64,000 bases of DNA. Source: Pseudarthrobacter sp. NBSH8. Its GTDB lineage: Bacteria > Actinomycetota > Actinomycetes > Actinomycetales > Micrococcaceae. Of this stretch, positions 8,567-16,563 are shown one piece after another. Each line of letters starts with the position of its first letter. Within the stretch, counting starts at the first letter, position 1. A program made the translations under genes and the position numbers. Below the pieces are notes generated by a model. It was given only the letters and a program-made list of their open reading frames with translations, was not told the DNA's origin and did not search any database. The DNA lies in NCBI RefSeq assembly GCF_014217545.1, contig NZ_CP043178.1, forward strand, positions 3,348,001 to 3,412,000, written 5' to 3'.

Positions 8567-9175
8567 TCAGGCGTCCTTGCCGAGCCTGTACTCCAGACCG
8601 TTCCGGACCATGGGCCATTCGTGCTCAAGGATGGAGAACACCACGGTGTCCCGCAGCACACCATCCGCGGTCCGGGAGTGGTTGCGCAGCACGCCGTCCT
8701 GCTTCGCACCAAGCCTGGAAATTGCTTCGCGTGACTGGTGGTTGAGCCAGTGCGTCCGGAACTCGACCGCCGGGCAGCCAAGGGTCTCGAACGCGTGGCG
8801 CAGGAGCAGCAGCTTGGAGTCCGGGTTGGTGCCGGTGCCCTGTACTGACGCCGCATTCCAGGTGGAGCCGATCTCCACGCGGGGAGTGCCGGCGTCGATA
8901 TTCATGTACGTGGTCATTCCGATGATCCGCCCCGGGCCGCCGGACACTGGATCGATCAGCCTGGTGGTGAACGGCAGCATGGAACCCTGCTCCTGCAGAG
9001 CCAGCCTGCGGTCGATCTCTGCGGCCATCCCCCGCGGCGTGGGGACGGACGTGTACCAGAGGCCCCACAGTTCGCCATCCTGCGTGGCCGTCACCAGGCC
9101 ATCGTGGTGGTCGCGGCGCAGCGGCTCGAGGATGACGTGTTTGCCGGTCAGGGTGAGGGGTTCAAAGTGGGTCAC
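8567..9175 (-). CDS. GNAT-family N-acetyltransferase (RimJ/RimL type)
   Basis: A 202-residue acetyltransferase. It starts with Leu-Thr-Gly-Lys-His-Val-Ile-Leu-Glu-Pro-Leu-Arg, common in RimJ/RimL-like proteins, and contains the acetyl-CoA-binding stretch Gly-Ser-Thr-Trp-Asn-Ala-Ala-Ser-Val-Gln-Gly-Thr-Gly-Thr-Asn and Arg-Leu-Gly-Ala-Lys-Gln-Asp-Gly-Val-Leu-Arg near the C-terminus. The substrate could be a protein N-terminus or a small amine and cannot be told from sequence. The start is GTG; TAGGAT lies 6 nt upstream and there is no Shine-Dalgarno, so the gene appears to have its own leaderless promoter although it lies only 9 nt after the 3-hydroxyacyl-CoA dehydrogenase stop. Confidence 0.87.
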   Translation of the reverse strand: MTHFEPLTLTGKHVILEPLRRDHHDGLVTATQDGELWGLWYTSVPTPRGMAAEIDRRLALQEQGSMLPFTTRLIDPVSGGPGRIIGMTTYMNIDAGTPRVEIGSTWNAASVQGTGTNPDSKLLLLRHAFETLGCPAVEFRTHWLNHQSREAISRLGAKQDGVLRNHSRTADGVLRDTVVFSILEHEWPMVRNGLEYRLGKDA

Positions 9176-9184
9176 CCGGAAATC

Positions 9185-10045
9185 CTACTCAGCCCAGTCG
9201 AAGAATCCCTTCCCGGTCTTCCGTCCAAGCTCTCCGCGGGCCACCTTGTCCTTGAGGATCTGCGGCGGCGCGAACCGCTCCCCCAGCGTTGAATGCAGGT
9301 ACTCGGCGATGCCCAGCCGCACGTCCAGGCCCACAATATCCGTGGTTCTCAGCGGGCCCGTGGGGTGTTTGTAGCCCAGGACCATGGCGGCGTCGATGTC
9401 CGCCGGCGATGCCACGCCCTCCTCCAGCATGCGCATCGCCTCCAGCGCGATGGCCACGCCCAGCCGTGAGGAGGCAAATCCCGGTGCGTCATTGACGACG
9501 ACGGCGGTTTTGCCGAGTGCATCGACCCACCTTTTCGCCGCTGCAGCCAGGTCCCGGGACGTCTGCTCGCCGAGCACCACTTCAATAAGGGTGGAGGCGG
9601 GGACAGGGTTGAAGAAGTGCAGGCCAAGGAAGTTCTGCGGGCGCTTGAGTTCGCGGGCCAGGCCGTTCACGGACAGGGACGAGGTGTTGGAGGCCAGGAA
9701 CGCGTCATTGGTCAGACGCTCCTCGATGCCGCGGAGTGAGGTGATCTTCAGGTCCCACTCTTCGGGCACGGCTTCGACCACCAGCTGGCGGTCCTTGAAG
9801 TCGTCGTAATCCACCGTGACATTGAGCCGGGACACCATCTCATCCAAATTTCCGTCAACTGCCCCACGCTCGATGCTCTTGGCGGCCGCGGCTTCCACCC
9901 GCTCACGGGCGGCCTCGGCGGACGCTTCATCCCGCTCCACCACCAGGACGTTGGCCCCGTTGATCAGGAACGCGTGGGCAATTCCCGCGCCCATGCGGCC
10001 GCCGCCCAGGACGCCGACTGTGGAGGGAAGGTTCGGGTTCGTCAT
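9185..10045 (-). CDS. paaH: 3-hydroxyacyl-CoA dehydrogenase
   Basis: A 286-residue NAD-dependent dehydrogenase that oxidises 3-hydroxyacyl-CoA, here probably 3-hydroxyadipyl-CoA in the lower phenylacetate pathway. The N-terminal Rossmann fold shows Val-Gly-Val-Leu-Gly-Gly-Gly-Arg-Met-Gly-Ala-Gly-Ile-Ala; the Ser/His/Asn active-site regions are seen in Ala-Ser-Asn-Thr-Ser-Ser-Leu-Ser and Gly-Leu-His-Phe-Phe-Asn-Pro-Val. The C-terminal 3HCDH domain has Thr-Gly-Pro-Leu-Arg-Thr-Thr-Asp. It overlaps the enoyl-CoA hydratase gene by ATGA and is the third gene of an operon headed by the thiolase. Fatty-acid or butyrate metabolism is an alternative role. Confidence 0.9.
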   Translation of the reverse strand: MTNPNLPSTVGVLGGGRMGAGIAHAFLINGANVLVVERDEASAEAARERVEAAAAKSIERGAVDGNLDEMVSRLNVTVDYDDFKDRQLVVEAVPEEWDLKITSLRGIEERLTNDAFLASNTSSLSVNGLARELKRPQNFLGLHFFNPVPASTLIEVVLGEQTSRDLAAAAKRWVDALGKTAVVVNDAPGFASSRLGVAIALEAMRMLEEGVASPADIDAAMVLGYKHPTGPLRTTDIVGLDVRLGIAEYLHSTLGERFAPPQILKDKVARGELGRKTGKGFFDWAE

Positions 10046-10878
10046 GATTGCTTCTTCTCTGATTTCTTGTCGAGGAACGCCTGCATGCGGTCAAACTTGG
10101 CCTGGGATTCGAAGAGGATCCCCTGCGCCAGCTGGTCAATCAGCGGGTGGGCTTCGGCCGGGGCGTGGAACACCGACTTCGTGATCCGGACGGCCAGCGG
10201 GTCCTGGCGGCCGATCCTGCCCGCCAGGTTGTGCGCGGCATCCATCAGGTCCGGTGCCTCATGGATTTCGGTGATGAGGCCGGCAGCCAGGGCCGCCTCA
10301 GCCCCGAGCACCAGGCCCGCGAGCAGAATCTGCTTGGCCAGCGGCTCACCCACCAGCTCCTTCAGCCGCCAGCTGGCCCCGGCCGCGGCCAGGATCCCGA
10401 GCCCTGTTTCAGGGTTGCCGATGCGGACGCTGGGCGTTCCGATCCGGAAATCCGCAGCATAGGCGAGCTCCGCGCCGCCACCGAGGCAGTAGCCGTCCAG
10501 GGCGGCAATGACGGGCATGGGCAGCTTGGCGATCCGCACGAAGATGGTGGAGTTGATGCCCTGCAGCGCATCATCGCGGCGCCGTTCGCGCAGCTGGGCG
10601 ATGTCCGCGCCCGAGGCAAAGACGCCGTCGACCCCTGAGATGATCAGGACTTTGGGATTCTGCTCCAGCGCGGCGCAGACCACATGCAGTTCATCCACCA
10701 TCTGCTGGTCGATGGCGTTCCGGACCTCCGGGCGGTTGAGCAGGACCACCACGCGGTCCTCCCGCTCCTCGACCAGGAGGGCGCCGAATTCAACGGCGCT
10801 TAAGTGTCCGTTCGCGCTGTGTCCGTTCGCGCTTTGTCCGTTGGCGCTTTGTCCGTTGGCGCTTTCCGGGGCGGGCAT
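10042..10878 (-). CDS. Enoyl-CoA hydratase/isomerase
   Basis: A 278-residue crotonase-fold enzyme; it has the oxyanion-hole segments Phe-Ala-Ser-Gly-Ala-Asp-Ile-Ala-Gln-Leu and Ala-Ala-Leu-Asp-Gly-Tyr-Cys-Leu-Gly-Gly-Gly-Ala-Glu-Leu-Ala. In context it should hydrate 2,3-dehydroadipyl-CoA (PaaF role). I chose ATG 10878, which overlaps the thiolase stop (TGATG), rather than the longer frame. The first about 25 residues are unusual: four pentapeptides Ser-Ala-Asn-Gly-Gln/His in tandem, encoded by a 15-bp DNA repeat, ahead of the conserved fold. The tail is Lys/Ser-rich. It is the middle gene of the thiolase operon. Confidence 0.9.
   Translation of the reverse strand: MPAPESANGQSANGQSANGHSANGHLSAVEFGALLVEEREDRVVVLLNRPEVRNAIDQQMVDELHVVCAALEQNPKVLIISGVDGVFASGADIAQLRERRRDDALQGINSTIFVRIAKLPMPVIAALDGYCLGGGAELAYAADFRIGTPSVRIGNPETGLGILAAAGASWRLKELVGEPLAKQILLAGLVLGAEAALAAGLITEIHEAPDLMDAAHNLAGRIGRQDPLAVRITKSVFHAPAEAHPLIDQLAQGILFESQAKFDRMQAFLDKKSEKKQS
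10804..10863. repeat. 15-bp tandem repeat, four copies, within the enoyl-CoA hydratase gene
   Basis: The unit encodes Ser-Ala-Asn-Gly-Gln or Ser-Ala-Asn-Gly-His and on the plus strand reads roughly GCGCTTTGTCCGTTG with small differences. It expands the N-terminus outside the catalytic domain and is a candidate length-variable microsatellite. Confidence 0.85.
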
Positions 10879-12089
10879 CAGACGCGCTCCAGCAGCATCG
10901 CGGTGCCCTGGCCCACGCCGATGCACATCGTTGCCAGGCCGATCCTGGCGTCCTCGCGTTCCATCCGGCCCAGCAGGGTGATGGCGAGCCGTGAGCCGCT
11001 GGAGCCGAGCGGATGCCCCAGGCTGATGGCGCCGCCGTCGTTATTTACCGTGTCCGGGTCCAGCCCGAGCCGGCGCATGCTCGCGAGTGACTGCGTGGCG
11101 AACGCTTCGTTAAGCTCGACGGCGCCCAGGTCACCGACGCTGAGGCCGCTCCGGGCGAGCACTTTCTGCGTCGCCGGGACCGGGCCGATGCCCATAATTT
11201 CGGGTTCGCAACCGGCGGAGGCGCCGTCGATGATCCGGGCCCGCGGCGTCAGGCCAAGCCGAGCGATGGCGGCCTCCGACGCGACGATGATGGCCGAAGC
11301 GCCGTCATTCAGCGTGGACGAGTTCCCGGCCGTGACCACGGAACCGCCCGGAACCACCGGGCGCAACCCTGCAAGGACCTCCAGGGTGGTGCCGGCACGG
11401 GGGCCCTCATCGGTGTCCACCACCGTTTCGGACTTTCGGGACTTGACCGTTACCGGGACGATCTCGTCCCTGAACCGGCCCGCGGCGATGGCGGCGAGGG
11501 AACGCTCGTGGGAGCGGACGGCGAAGGCGTCGGCGTCCTCACGGCTGATGCCGTCCACGCGGGCCACTTCCTCGGCGGTCTCCGGCATGGAATAGGTCAT
11601 CTTCCCGCCCCGGGCGAGCCCGCCCTTCTGGAAGAGCGGGTTGACGAAGCGCCAGCCGATAGAGGTATCGAAGATCTGGCCCGGCTTCGCGAACGCCGCG
11701 GCCGGCTTCTCCTGGGCCCACGGCGCACGGCTCATGGACTCCACGCCGCCGGCAATCACCACATCCGCGGCGCCGGACTTGATCATGTGGCTGGCCTGGA
11801 TGATGGCGCTCAGCCCCGACGCGCACAGCCGGTTGACCGTGATGCCGGGGATGTGGAGGGGAAGCCCGGCCAGGAGGGTGGCCATCCGGGCGACGTTGCG
11901 GTTTTCCTCACCTGCGCCGTTGGCGTTGCCGAGGATGACTTCCTCGATGCTGTCCGGGTCAAGGCCCGCACGGGACACGGCCTCGCGGATCACCAGTGCA
12001 GCCAGATCATCCGGGCGGACCGCCGACAACGCACCGCCGTACCTGCCCACGGGAGTGCGGACACCGCCAACAAGAAAAGCCTCGACCAT
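10878..12089 (-). CDS. paaJ: Thiolase (acetyl-CoA/3-oxoadipyl-CoA acyltransferase)
   Basis: A 403-residue thiolase. The acyl-accepting cysteine lies in Val-Asn-Arg-Leu-Cys-Ala-Ser-Gly-Leu (about residue 90), the His in Leu-Gly-His-Pro-Leu-Gly-Ser-Ser-Gly (about 355), and the second Cys in Met-Cys-Ile-Gly-Val-Gly-Gln-Gly near the C-terminus, all as expected. Length is normal. In the phenylacetate pathway it would cleave 3-oxoadipyl-CoA to succinyl-CoA and acetyl-CoA; a degradative fatty-acid thiolase is the alternative. AAGGA precedes the ATG by 7 nt. A PaaR-type half-palindrome at 12151-12172 lies 62 nt upstream, tying the operon to paaZ and paaI. Confidence 0.9.
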   Translation of the reverse strand: MVEAFLVGGVRTPVGRYGGALSAVRPDDLAALVIREAVSRAGLDPDSIEEVILGNANGAGEENRNVARMATLLAGLPLHIPGITVNRLCASGLSAIIQASHMIKSGAADVVIAGGVESMSRAPWAQEKPAAAFAKPGQIFDTSIGWRFVNPLFQKGGLARGGKMTYSMPETAEEVARVDGISREDADAFAVRSHERSLAAIAAGRFRDEIVPVTVKSRKSETVVDTDEGPRAGTTLEVLAGLRPVVPGGSVVTAGNSSTLNDGASAIIVASEAAIARLGLTPRARIIDGASAGCEPEIMGIGPVPATQKVLARSGLSVGDLGAVELNEAFATQSLASMRRLGLDPDTVNNDGGAISLGHPLGSSGSRLAITLLGRMEREDARIGLATMCIGVGQGTAMLLERV

Positions 12090-12150
12090 CAGAACATCCT
12101 TTACGCCAGGGAGCCGGAATATTCGGGACCGTCCAGTGACCGCCCTATTT

Positions 12151-12172
12151 ACCGACCGTTCGTTCTATAAAG
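12151..12172. promoter_or_regulatory. PaaR-type operator before the thiolase operon
   Basis: The left half ACCGACCGTTCG agrees with the site at 4232 while the right half (TTCTATAAAG) is degenerate. The spacing of the conserved halves is the same. It lies within the likely promoter of the thiolase operon, just downstream of the pentapeptide-protein stop codon. Confidence 0.6.
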
Positions 12173-12179
12173 AGTACAC

Positions 12180-12842
12180 TCACAGAACCACGACGCCGAG
12201 GTGCCCGGCCAGAAGCGGCGCCAGCAGGCTCAGCTGATAATCGTCGATCACTACACCGGTCAGGTTCCCGAGGCCGCTGATGGTCCGGAAATCCGTGCCA
12301 CGAAGGTCAAAGTCCTTCAGCCGCGCGCCGGTGAGATCCAGGGTTCCGATGGTGCAGTTCTTCAGCGCCACGCGCGTCCCGGAGGCGGAGCCGAGGTCCA
12401 GTTCGTTGATGATGCAGTCGCTGATGAGGACGTCGGTCAGTTTGGACCCGCGCAAATTGAGGAAGTCCAGCTTGCCGCCGTCGATCCGAACGGACTGCCA
12501 GCCGGCTTCATACAGTTCAGCCGAGCCCAGCCGCGGATTGTTCAGCTGCACGTCCCGCCACGCGGAGCGGGCGGCCCGGAACACCGGCGCGTACAGCTCG
12601 GACAGGATGCAGTCCCGGAAAGTGGACCCACGGAGCTGGGTGTCATTGAAAGAGACGCCCTGGAACTCACACTCGGCGAAATCCGTGCCGCTCAGCTCCA
12701 GACCGTCAGCCGCCGCACGGCTGTACCGGACGCCGTCGTACCTTTCACCACGCTGGAAGTGCGGGGCTGGATCATCCGTGACATCCTCCAGGCTGACCGG
12801 CGAGAGCCGGGGAGCCGTTACCTTGGGGGCCTTTGCCGCCAC
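12180..12842 (-). CDS. Pentapeptide-repeat protein
   Basis: A 220-residue protein containing runs of the five-residue repeat A(D/N)LXX type: for example Leu-Glu-Leu-Ser-Gly-Thr-Asp-Phe-Ala-Glu-Cys-Glu-Phe, Gln-Leu-Arg-Gly-Ser-Thr-Phe-Arg-Asp-Cys, Leu-Asp-Leu-Thr-Gly-Ala-Arg-Leu-Lys-Asp-Phe-Asp-Leu-Arg-Gly-Thr-Asp-Phe. Such proteins form a right-handed square beta-helix; some mimic DNA and protect gyrase, but most have no known function. The start is inferred as GTG 12842, which overlaps the stop of the SRPBCC gene (TAGTG); the reading frame remains open further upstream inside that gene but is not conserved-looking there. Co-translation with the SRPBCC protein is likely. Confidence 0.8.
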   Translation of the reverse strand: MAAKAPKVTAPRLSPVSLEDVTDDPAPHFQRGERYDGVRYSRAAADGLELSGTDFAECEFQGVSFNDTQLRGSTFRDCILSELYAPVFRAARSAWRDVQLNNPRLGSAELYEAGWQSVRIDGGKLDFLNLRGSKLTDVLISDCIINELDLGSASGTRVALKNCTIGTLDLTGARLKDFDLRGTDFRTISGLGNLTGVVIDDYQLSLLAPLLAGHLGVVVL

Positions 12843-13300
12843 TAGAGCGATTCCGCTTTGGCCGCGATTTCCGCCAGGTCCTTGGCGAGGGCCTTGCGCG
12901 TCATGCTCATGCCCAACTTGCCGAAGAGGGCCATGGTCACCTTGCTGACGAACGTGGGTTTGACGACGTCGGCGCCGAAGGTCAGCGTCAGGTCCGTCCC
13001 GCCGTCGCGCTCGGACAGGCTGAAGCGCGACGTGTAATCGGCCCCGCCCTGCAGTGCCTTGACCATGGTGCTGCGGGGAGGATCGGCCTGCGCCACCCAC
13101 ATCTCCATAGTCTCCGAGCGGCCCATCATTGTGCGCGTTTCCTTCCAGCGCATCCCTTCGCCGTAGGGCCCGTCACTGAGCATCTGCACAGCATCGATGC
13201 CGGAGAGGGTGGCTGCGGAGCCCGGGATGTCCGAGATGACCGCCCAGACCTTTTCCGGCGTGGCATGGATGTGCTGGGTCAGGCTTGTGCTGTGTTCCAT
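12842..13300 (-). CDS. SRPBCC-family (START/polyketide-cyclase fold) protein
   Basis: A 152-residue lipid/ligand-binding fold protein: it begins Thr-Gln-His-Ile-His-Ala-Thr-Pro-Glu-Lys-Val-Trp-Ala-Val-Ile-Ser-Asp-Ile-Pro, the standard opening of SRPBCC domains, with the Arg-Trp-Lys-Glu-Thr-Arg strand mid-protein and a C-terminal helix. Ligand unknown. The ATG at 13300 has TAGGCT exactly 6 nt upstream and no Shine-Dalgarno sequence, so the mRNA is probably leaderless. It is followed with 1-nt overlap by the pentapeptide gene. Confidence 0.85.
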   Translation of the reverse strand: MEHSTSLTQHIHATPEKVWAVISDIPGSAATLSGIDAVQMLSDGPYGEGMRWKETRTMMGRSETMEMWVAQADPPRSTMVKALQGGADYTSRFSLSERDGGTDLTLTFGADVVKPTFVSKVTMALFGKLGMSMTRKALAKDLAEIAAKAESL

Positions 13301-13433
13301 GCTTCGAGCCTAGTCGGGGGCACTGACATCCGACAGGCAACCCGTCTCCGGATCCCTTGAAATAGTAAGCATGCTTTGTGTTATTCTGAAAAGGCATTGT
13401 CAGTTCAACGGGAAACGAAAGGCGGCCAGACAC

Positions 13434-13607
13434 ATGGGCCTCGGAGACAAGATCGGTAACGAAGCAGAGCACCTGGGCGGCAAGGCCAAGGAAGCGGCCG
13501 GCAACGCCACGGACAACGACAAACTCAAAGCCGAAGGCCAGGCGGACCAGGTCAAGGCTGACGCCAAGAAGGTCGGCGAAAACGTCAAGGACACCTTCAA
13601 GGACTAG
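13434..13607 (+). CDS. CsbD-family general stress protein
   Basis: A 57-residue, highly charged protein composed of amphipathic helices, with Gly-Gly-Lys-Ala-Lys-Glu-Ala-Ala-Gly-Asn-Ala-Thr-Asp-Asn and Gly-Gln-Ala-Asp-Gln-Val-Lys-Ala-Asp-Ala-Lys-Lys-Val, the CsbD signature. CsbD proteins are abundant in stationary phase and envelope/osmotic stress in other bacteria, often sigma-B dependent; the molecular function is unknown. The start at 13434 begins the family domain; an upstream in-frame extension is rejected. GAAAGG at 13417-13422 is too distant (11 nt) to be an ideal ribosome-binding site. A strong hairpin follows the stop codon. Confidence 0.87.
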   Translation: MGLGDKIGNEAEHLGGKAKEAAGNATDNDKLKAEGQADQVKADAKKVGENVKDTFKD

Positions 13608-13619
13608 TCCTCCACATTC

Positions 13620-13657
13620 GAACGGCGGCGGATTCCCATGGGGATCCGCCGCCGTTC
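13620..13657 (+). terminator. Hairpin after csbD-like gene
   Basis: A 14-bp perfect stem (GAACGGCGGCGGAT / ATCCGCCGCCGTTC) with a 10-nt loop 12 nt after the stop codon, followed by CTGTGTCTG. Stem strength supports termination although the T-tract is short. Confidence 0.8.
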
Positions 13658-13705
13658 CTGTGTCTGCCCATCCGGGCGATCAAGATCGGCGGCTACCCTT
13701 GGCCC

Positions 13706-14464
13706 ATGACTTATGTGGACCTGAGTGCCCAGAGTGCCGCTGCCGGAGGTTCGCCTTCGCTCGGCGGATATCTCGCCACGCCTGCCGGGCCAGGTCCGTT
13801 TCCCGCGGTCCTGATGATCCACGAAGCCTTCGGCCTGAACGACCTCGTTCGCGGCCACGCAGACCGGATGGCCCGCGCCGGGTACCTGACACTCGCGGTG
13901 GACCTGTTCAGCGACGGCGGCCCGCGCCGCTGCCTGGTCAGCACCATGAGGAGCATGGTCAGGGGAAGCGGCCGGGCGTTCACCGACCTTGCCACCGCCC
14001 GCATCTGGCTGGCCAGTTCGCCGCTGTCCACCGGCAAAACCGGGGTGATCGGCTTCTGCATGGGCGGCGGATTCGCGCTGCTGGTGGCCCGCGACGGCTT
14101 CGACGTGGCCTCGGTCAACTACGGCCGCCTGCCCGGCAATCTCGAGGAAGCCCTCCAGGGCGCCTGCCCCATCGTGGCCAACTTCGGCGGCCGGGACCGC
14201 ACACTCAAGGGCGCGGCCGGCAAGCTTGAGACCGCCCTGGACAACCTCGGCATCGAAAACAGCGTCAAGGAATTCCCCACCGCCGGCCACGCCTTCCTCA
14301 ACGAAACCGACCTGGGCCCGTCAGTTTTCCGGCCGCTGATGCGGGTCATGGGCATCGGCCCGGACCCGGAATCCTCCCCCGAAGCCTGGCAGCGGATCGA
14401 AGACCACTTCGCCCGGCACCTCAAGAGCGCGGACGACGACGGCGGGCCGCCCCCGAAAGGGTGA
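13706..14464 (+). CDS. Dienelactone hydrolase family protein
   Basis: A 252-residue alpha/beta hydrolase. It has the DLH nucleophile elbow with cysteine in Val-Ile-Gly-Phe-Cys-Met-Gly-Gly-Gly-Phe (about 118), Asp in the Phe-Gly-Gly-Arg-Asp segment (about 161) and His in Ala-Gly-His-Ala-Phe-Leu-Asn-Glu (about 196). The oxyanion strand shows Ile-His-Glu-Ala-Phe-Gly-Leu-Asn. Classical members hydrolyse dienelactone in chloroaromatic degradation, but many homologues act on other small esters and no catechol-pathway genes are nearby. TACCCT lies 6 nt before the ATG with no Shine-Dalgarno, consistent with a leaderless transcript. Confidence 0.88.
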   Translation: MTYVDLSAQSAAAGGSPSLGGYLATPAGPGPFPAVLMIHEAFGLNDLVRGHADRMARAGYLTLAVDLFSDGGPRRCLVSTMRSMVRGSGRAFTDLATARIWLASSPLSTGKTGVIGFCMGGGFALLVARDGFDVASVNYGRLPGNLEEALQGACPIVANFGGRDRTLKGAAGKLETALDNLGIENSVKEFPTAGHAFLNETDLGPSVFRPLMRVMGIGPDPESSPEAWQRIEDHFARHLKSADDDGGPPPKG

Positions 14465-14527
14465 CCCGCCGACGTCGGACTTCTTAGCGTCCGTCCGCAG
14501 AGCGTCCGGCTGCTGAGGCGAAAAGAC

Positions 14528-15988
14528 CTAGCAGAAGAGCTCGCTCTTGGGCTCGTTGTTCCGGACCTTCTGCCAGCCGAGCCACAGGACCAGGGCGAAG
14601 AACGGGATGGTCGCCAGGGTCCAGAGGCCAAGGTGGAAGACCTCGCCGGACTTGCTGGTCATGGTGTCGAAGCCGATGAGCACCGTGATGGCCAGCAGGG
14701 CAATCAGGCCGGCCCAGCTGCTCCAGGTTCCGCCGGGCGCGGGCAGGGAGGAAACCTTGCCCTTCTTCTTGCGCAGCGCGATCTGGCTGGCGAAGATGGC
14801 TCCCCAGGTGAAGATCACGCCGATCGAAGCGGAGTTGAGCGCCAGGTCGAAGGCGTGTGAGCCGCCGAGCCAGATGTTGAGCAGAATGCCTACGAGGTAC
14901 ACGGCGCCAATGGCCAGGATGGCGGCGTAAGGCACGTGGCTCTTGGACATCCTGGTCAGCCACTCCGGAGCGTGTCCGTTGTTGGCCATGGTCCGGAAGA
15001 TCCGGCCGATCGAGTACAGGCCCGAGTTGCAGGAGGACAGCGCGGCCGTGATGACGATCATGTTCATCACATCGCCCATCCAGCCGAGGCCCATCTGCCC
15101 GAACACGGTGACGAACGGCGAGGTACCGGCCACGTACTGGTCCGAGGGCAACAGCATGGCCAGGAGCGTCACGGAACCGACGTAGAACACCACGATGCGG
15201 AAGACGACGGCGCGGATCGCCTTGGGCACTTCCTTGGCGGGGTCCTGCATTTCACCGGCCGTGATGCCCACGAGTTCAATGCCGTTGTAGGCGAAAATCA
15301 CGGCGTTCAGGACGAGGATCATCACCAGCGCACCCTTGGGGAACATTCCGCCTTCGGCTGCAAAGAGGTTGTTCACCGAGGCGTTGCCGTCGCCCACCTG
15401 GGCGTTGGTGACCACCATGAAAGTGCCCACGGCCAGGAAGATCACGATGGCGCCGACCTTGAGGCAGGAGGCCCAGAACTCGAATTCGCCGAACACCTTG
15501 ACGCTCAGGAGGTTGACGCCCACAAGCAGCAGCAGCGCTGCAATGGCGGACAGTTCAACAGGCACGTTGGGGAAGAAGAACTGGAAGTACAGTCCGATCG
15601 CAATGAGTTCGGCGATGCCGGTCATGGCCCAGTTAATGAAGTACATCCAACCGGACAGGTACGCGCCCTTCTTGCCGAACATTTCACCGGCGTAGCTGAC
15701 GAAGGAACCCGACGTCTGGCGGTACATGATCAGCTCGCCCAGGGCCCGCATCAGCAGATAGGCGATAACGCCGGCAATGGCGTAGGAGAAAATGAGCGCA
15801 GGGCCGGTGGAGGCCAGGCGGCCGCCTGCACCCATAAAGAGGCCGACGCCGATGGCGCCGCCCATGGCAATCATGGTGACCTGGCGGCCGGTCAGGGATT
15901 TTTTGTAGCCCTCGGCGCTGAGGGTGGAGTCGACGACGGCGGATTGCGCCGTGGGGCTCTCGAGTTCTGTGGGGGTACTTTGAGGCAC
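14528..15988 (-). CDS. Amino-acid permease (APC superfamily)
   Basis: A 486-residue transporter with 12 predicted membrane helices. The first helix carries Ile-Ala-Met-Gly-Gly-Ala-Ile-Gly-Val-Gly-Leu-Phe-Met-Gly-Ala-Gly, the substrate-binding motif of proton-coupled amino-acid permeases of the AAT family (GabP/AnsP/CycA/LysP relatives). The specificity cannot be read from sequence; loops such as Ala-Leu-Gly-Glu-Leu-Ile-Met-Tyr are conserved in the family. I prefer the GTG start at 15988 because AAGGA precedes it by 6 nt; the frame is open back to 16036 and into palindrome P3. A transcript from upstream would carry that palindrome in its leader. Confidence 0.88.
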   Translation of the reverse strand: MPQSTPTELESPTAQSAVVDSTLSAEGYKKSLTGRQVTMIAMGGAIGVGLFMGAGGRLASTGPALIFSYAIAGVIAYLLMRALGELIMYRQTSGSFVSYAGEMFGKKGAYLSGWMYFINWAMTGIAELIAIGLYFQFFFPNVPVELSAIAALLLLVGVNLLSVKVFGEFEFWASCLKVGAIVIFLAVGTFMVVTNAQVGDGNASVNNLFAAEGGMFPKGALVMILVLNAVIFAYNGIELVGITAGEMQDPAKEVPKAIRAVVFRIVVFYVGSVTLLAMLLPSDQYVAGTSPFVTVFGQMGLGWMGDVMNMIVITAALSSCNSGLYSIGRIFRTMANNGHAPEWLTRMSKSHVPYAAILAIGAVYLVGILLNIWLGGSHAFDLALNSASIGVIFTWGAIFASQIALRKKKGKVSSLPAPGGTWSSWAGLIALLAITVLIGFDTMTSKSGEVFHLGLWTLATIPFFALVLWLGWQKVRNNEPKSELFC

Positions 15989-16035
15989 AACAATTCCTTG
16001 TGAGTTCGGGGGGATGGCCGGCACCGGAAACACCA

Positions 16036-16096
16036 AGTTTTTGTCCAGATAATTCGGGCTTTGGGCCCTCTAAGGGGCATTATCTGGACAAAAACT
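16036..16096. repeat. Intergenic palindrome P3 (family shared with P7)
   Basis: AGTTTTTGTCCAGATAAT at 16036-16053 is repeated inverted and exactly at 16079-16096, with a 25-nt spacer. The same 18-nt arm forms palindrome P7 at 55157, so this is a dispersed repeat, not just a local terminator. It lies between the stop of nirD and the start of the amino-acid permease. Confidence 0.9.
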
Positions 16097-16179
16097 CTCA
16101 GGCGTCGAAGGTTCGCACGGCCTGTTCATCCTACAAGATCCGAACCGCAGCAAGTGACGAGGGCTACACTCGCACCCGG

Positions 16180-16563
16180 TTAAGCCAAACTATTGCCACT
16201 AATGTGGGGATACGCCAGAACAATATTCTGTTCAGCATCCTCTTGGACACCGTATGTGCGCAGAGGTTCGGCGCCGGTGCTGGAGCAGCCCGATTCCAGG
16301 CTGAACGCGTGCTGGTGCAGCGGGCATATCACCACCTGCAGGTCGATGGTTCCGTCCGCAATGGGACCGCCCCGGTGGGGACAGACGGCGGACAGTGCGC
16401 GCAGGGATCCATCCCTCAGCCGGAAGACCGCCACCTGCTCACCGTCGACTCCGAAGGCACGCCCTTCGCCAAACGGGATCTGGTCCACCGGGCCCAGGAC
16501 GTGGCTTTTGGTGCTGACGGGCTCGGTGCCGACGTGGTTTGCGCCCGTCGTGTCGGCGCTCAT
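16180..16563 (-). CDS. nirD: Nitrite reductase small subunit (Rieske)
   Basis: A 127-residue Rieske-type protein, the small subunit of assimilatory NAD(P)H-nitrite reductase. The cluster ligands are in Cys-Pro-His-Arg-Gly-Gly and Cys-Pro-Leu-His-Gln-His-Ala-Phe. The start ATG at 16563 overlaps the nirB stop codon (ATGA), so the two subunits are translationally coupled. It follows nirB in the same order as in other actinobacteria. The isolated subunit is not catalytic but is needed for full activity of NirB in the family. Confidence 0.95.
   Translation of the reverse strand: MSADTTGANHVGTEPVSTKSHVLGPVDQIPFGEGRAFGVDGEQVAVFRLRDGSLRALSAVCPHRGGPIADGTIDLQVVICPLHQHAFSLESGCSSTGAEPLRTYGVQEDAEQNIVLAYPHISGNSLA

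Noticed and set aside
13371..13433. Longer N-terminus of the CsbD-like gene
   Set aside because: The 21 extra codons do not resemble CsbD, and the family domain begins at the ATG at 13434.
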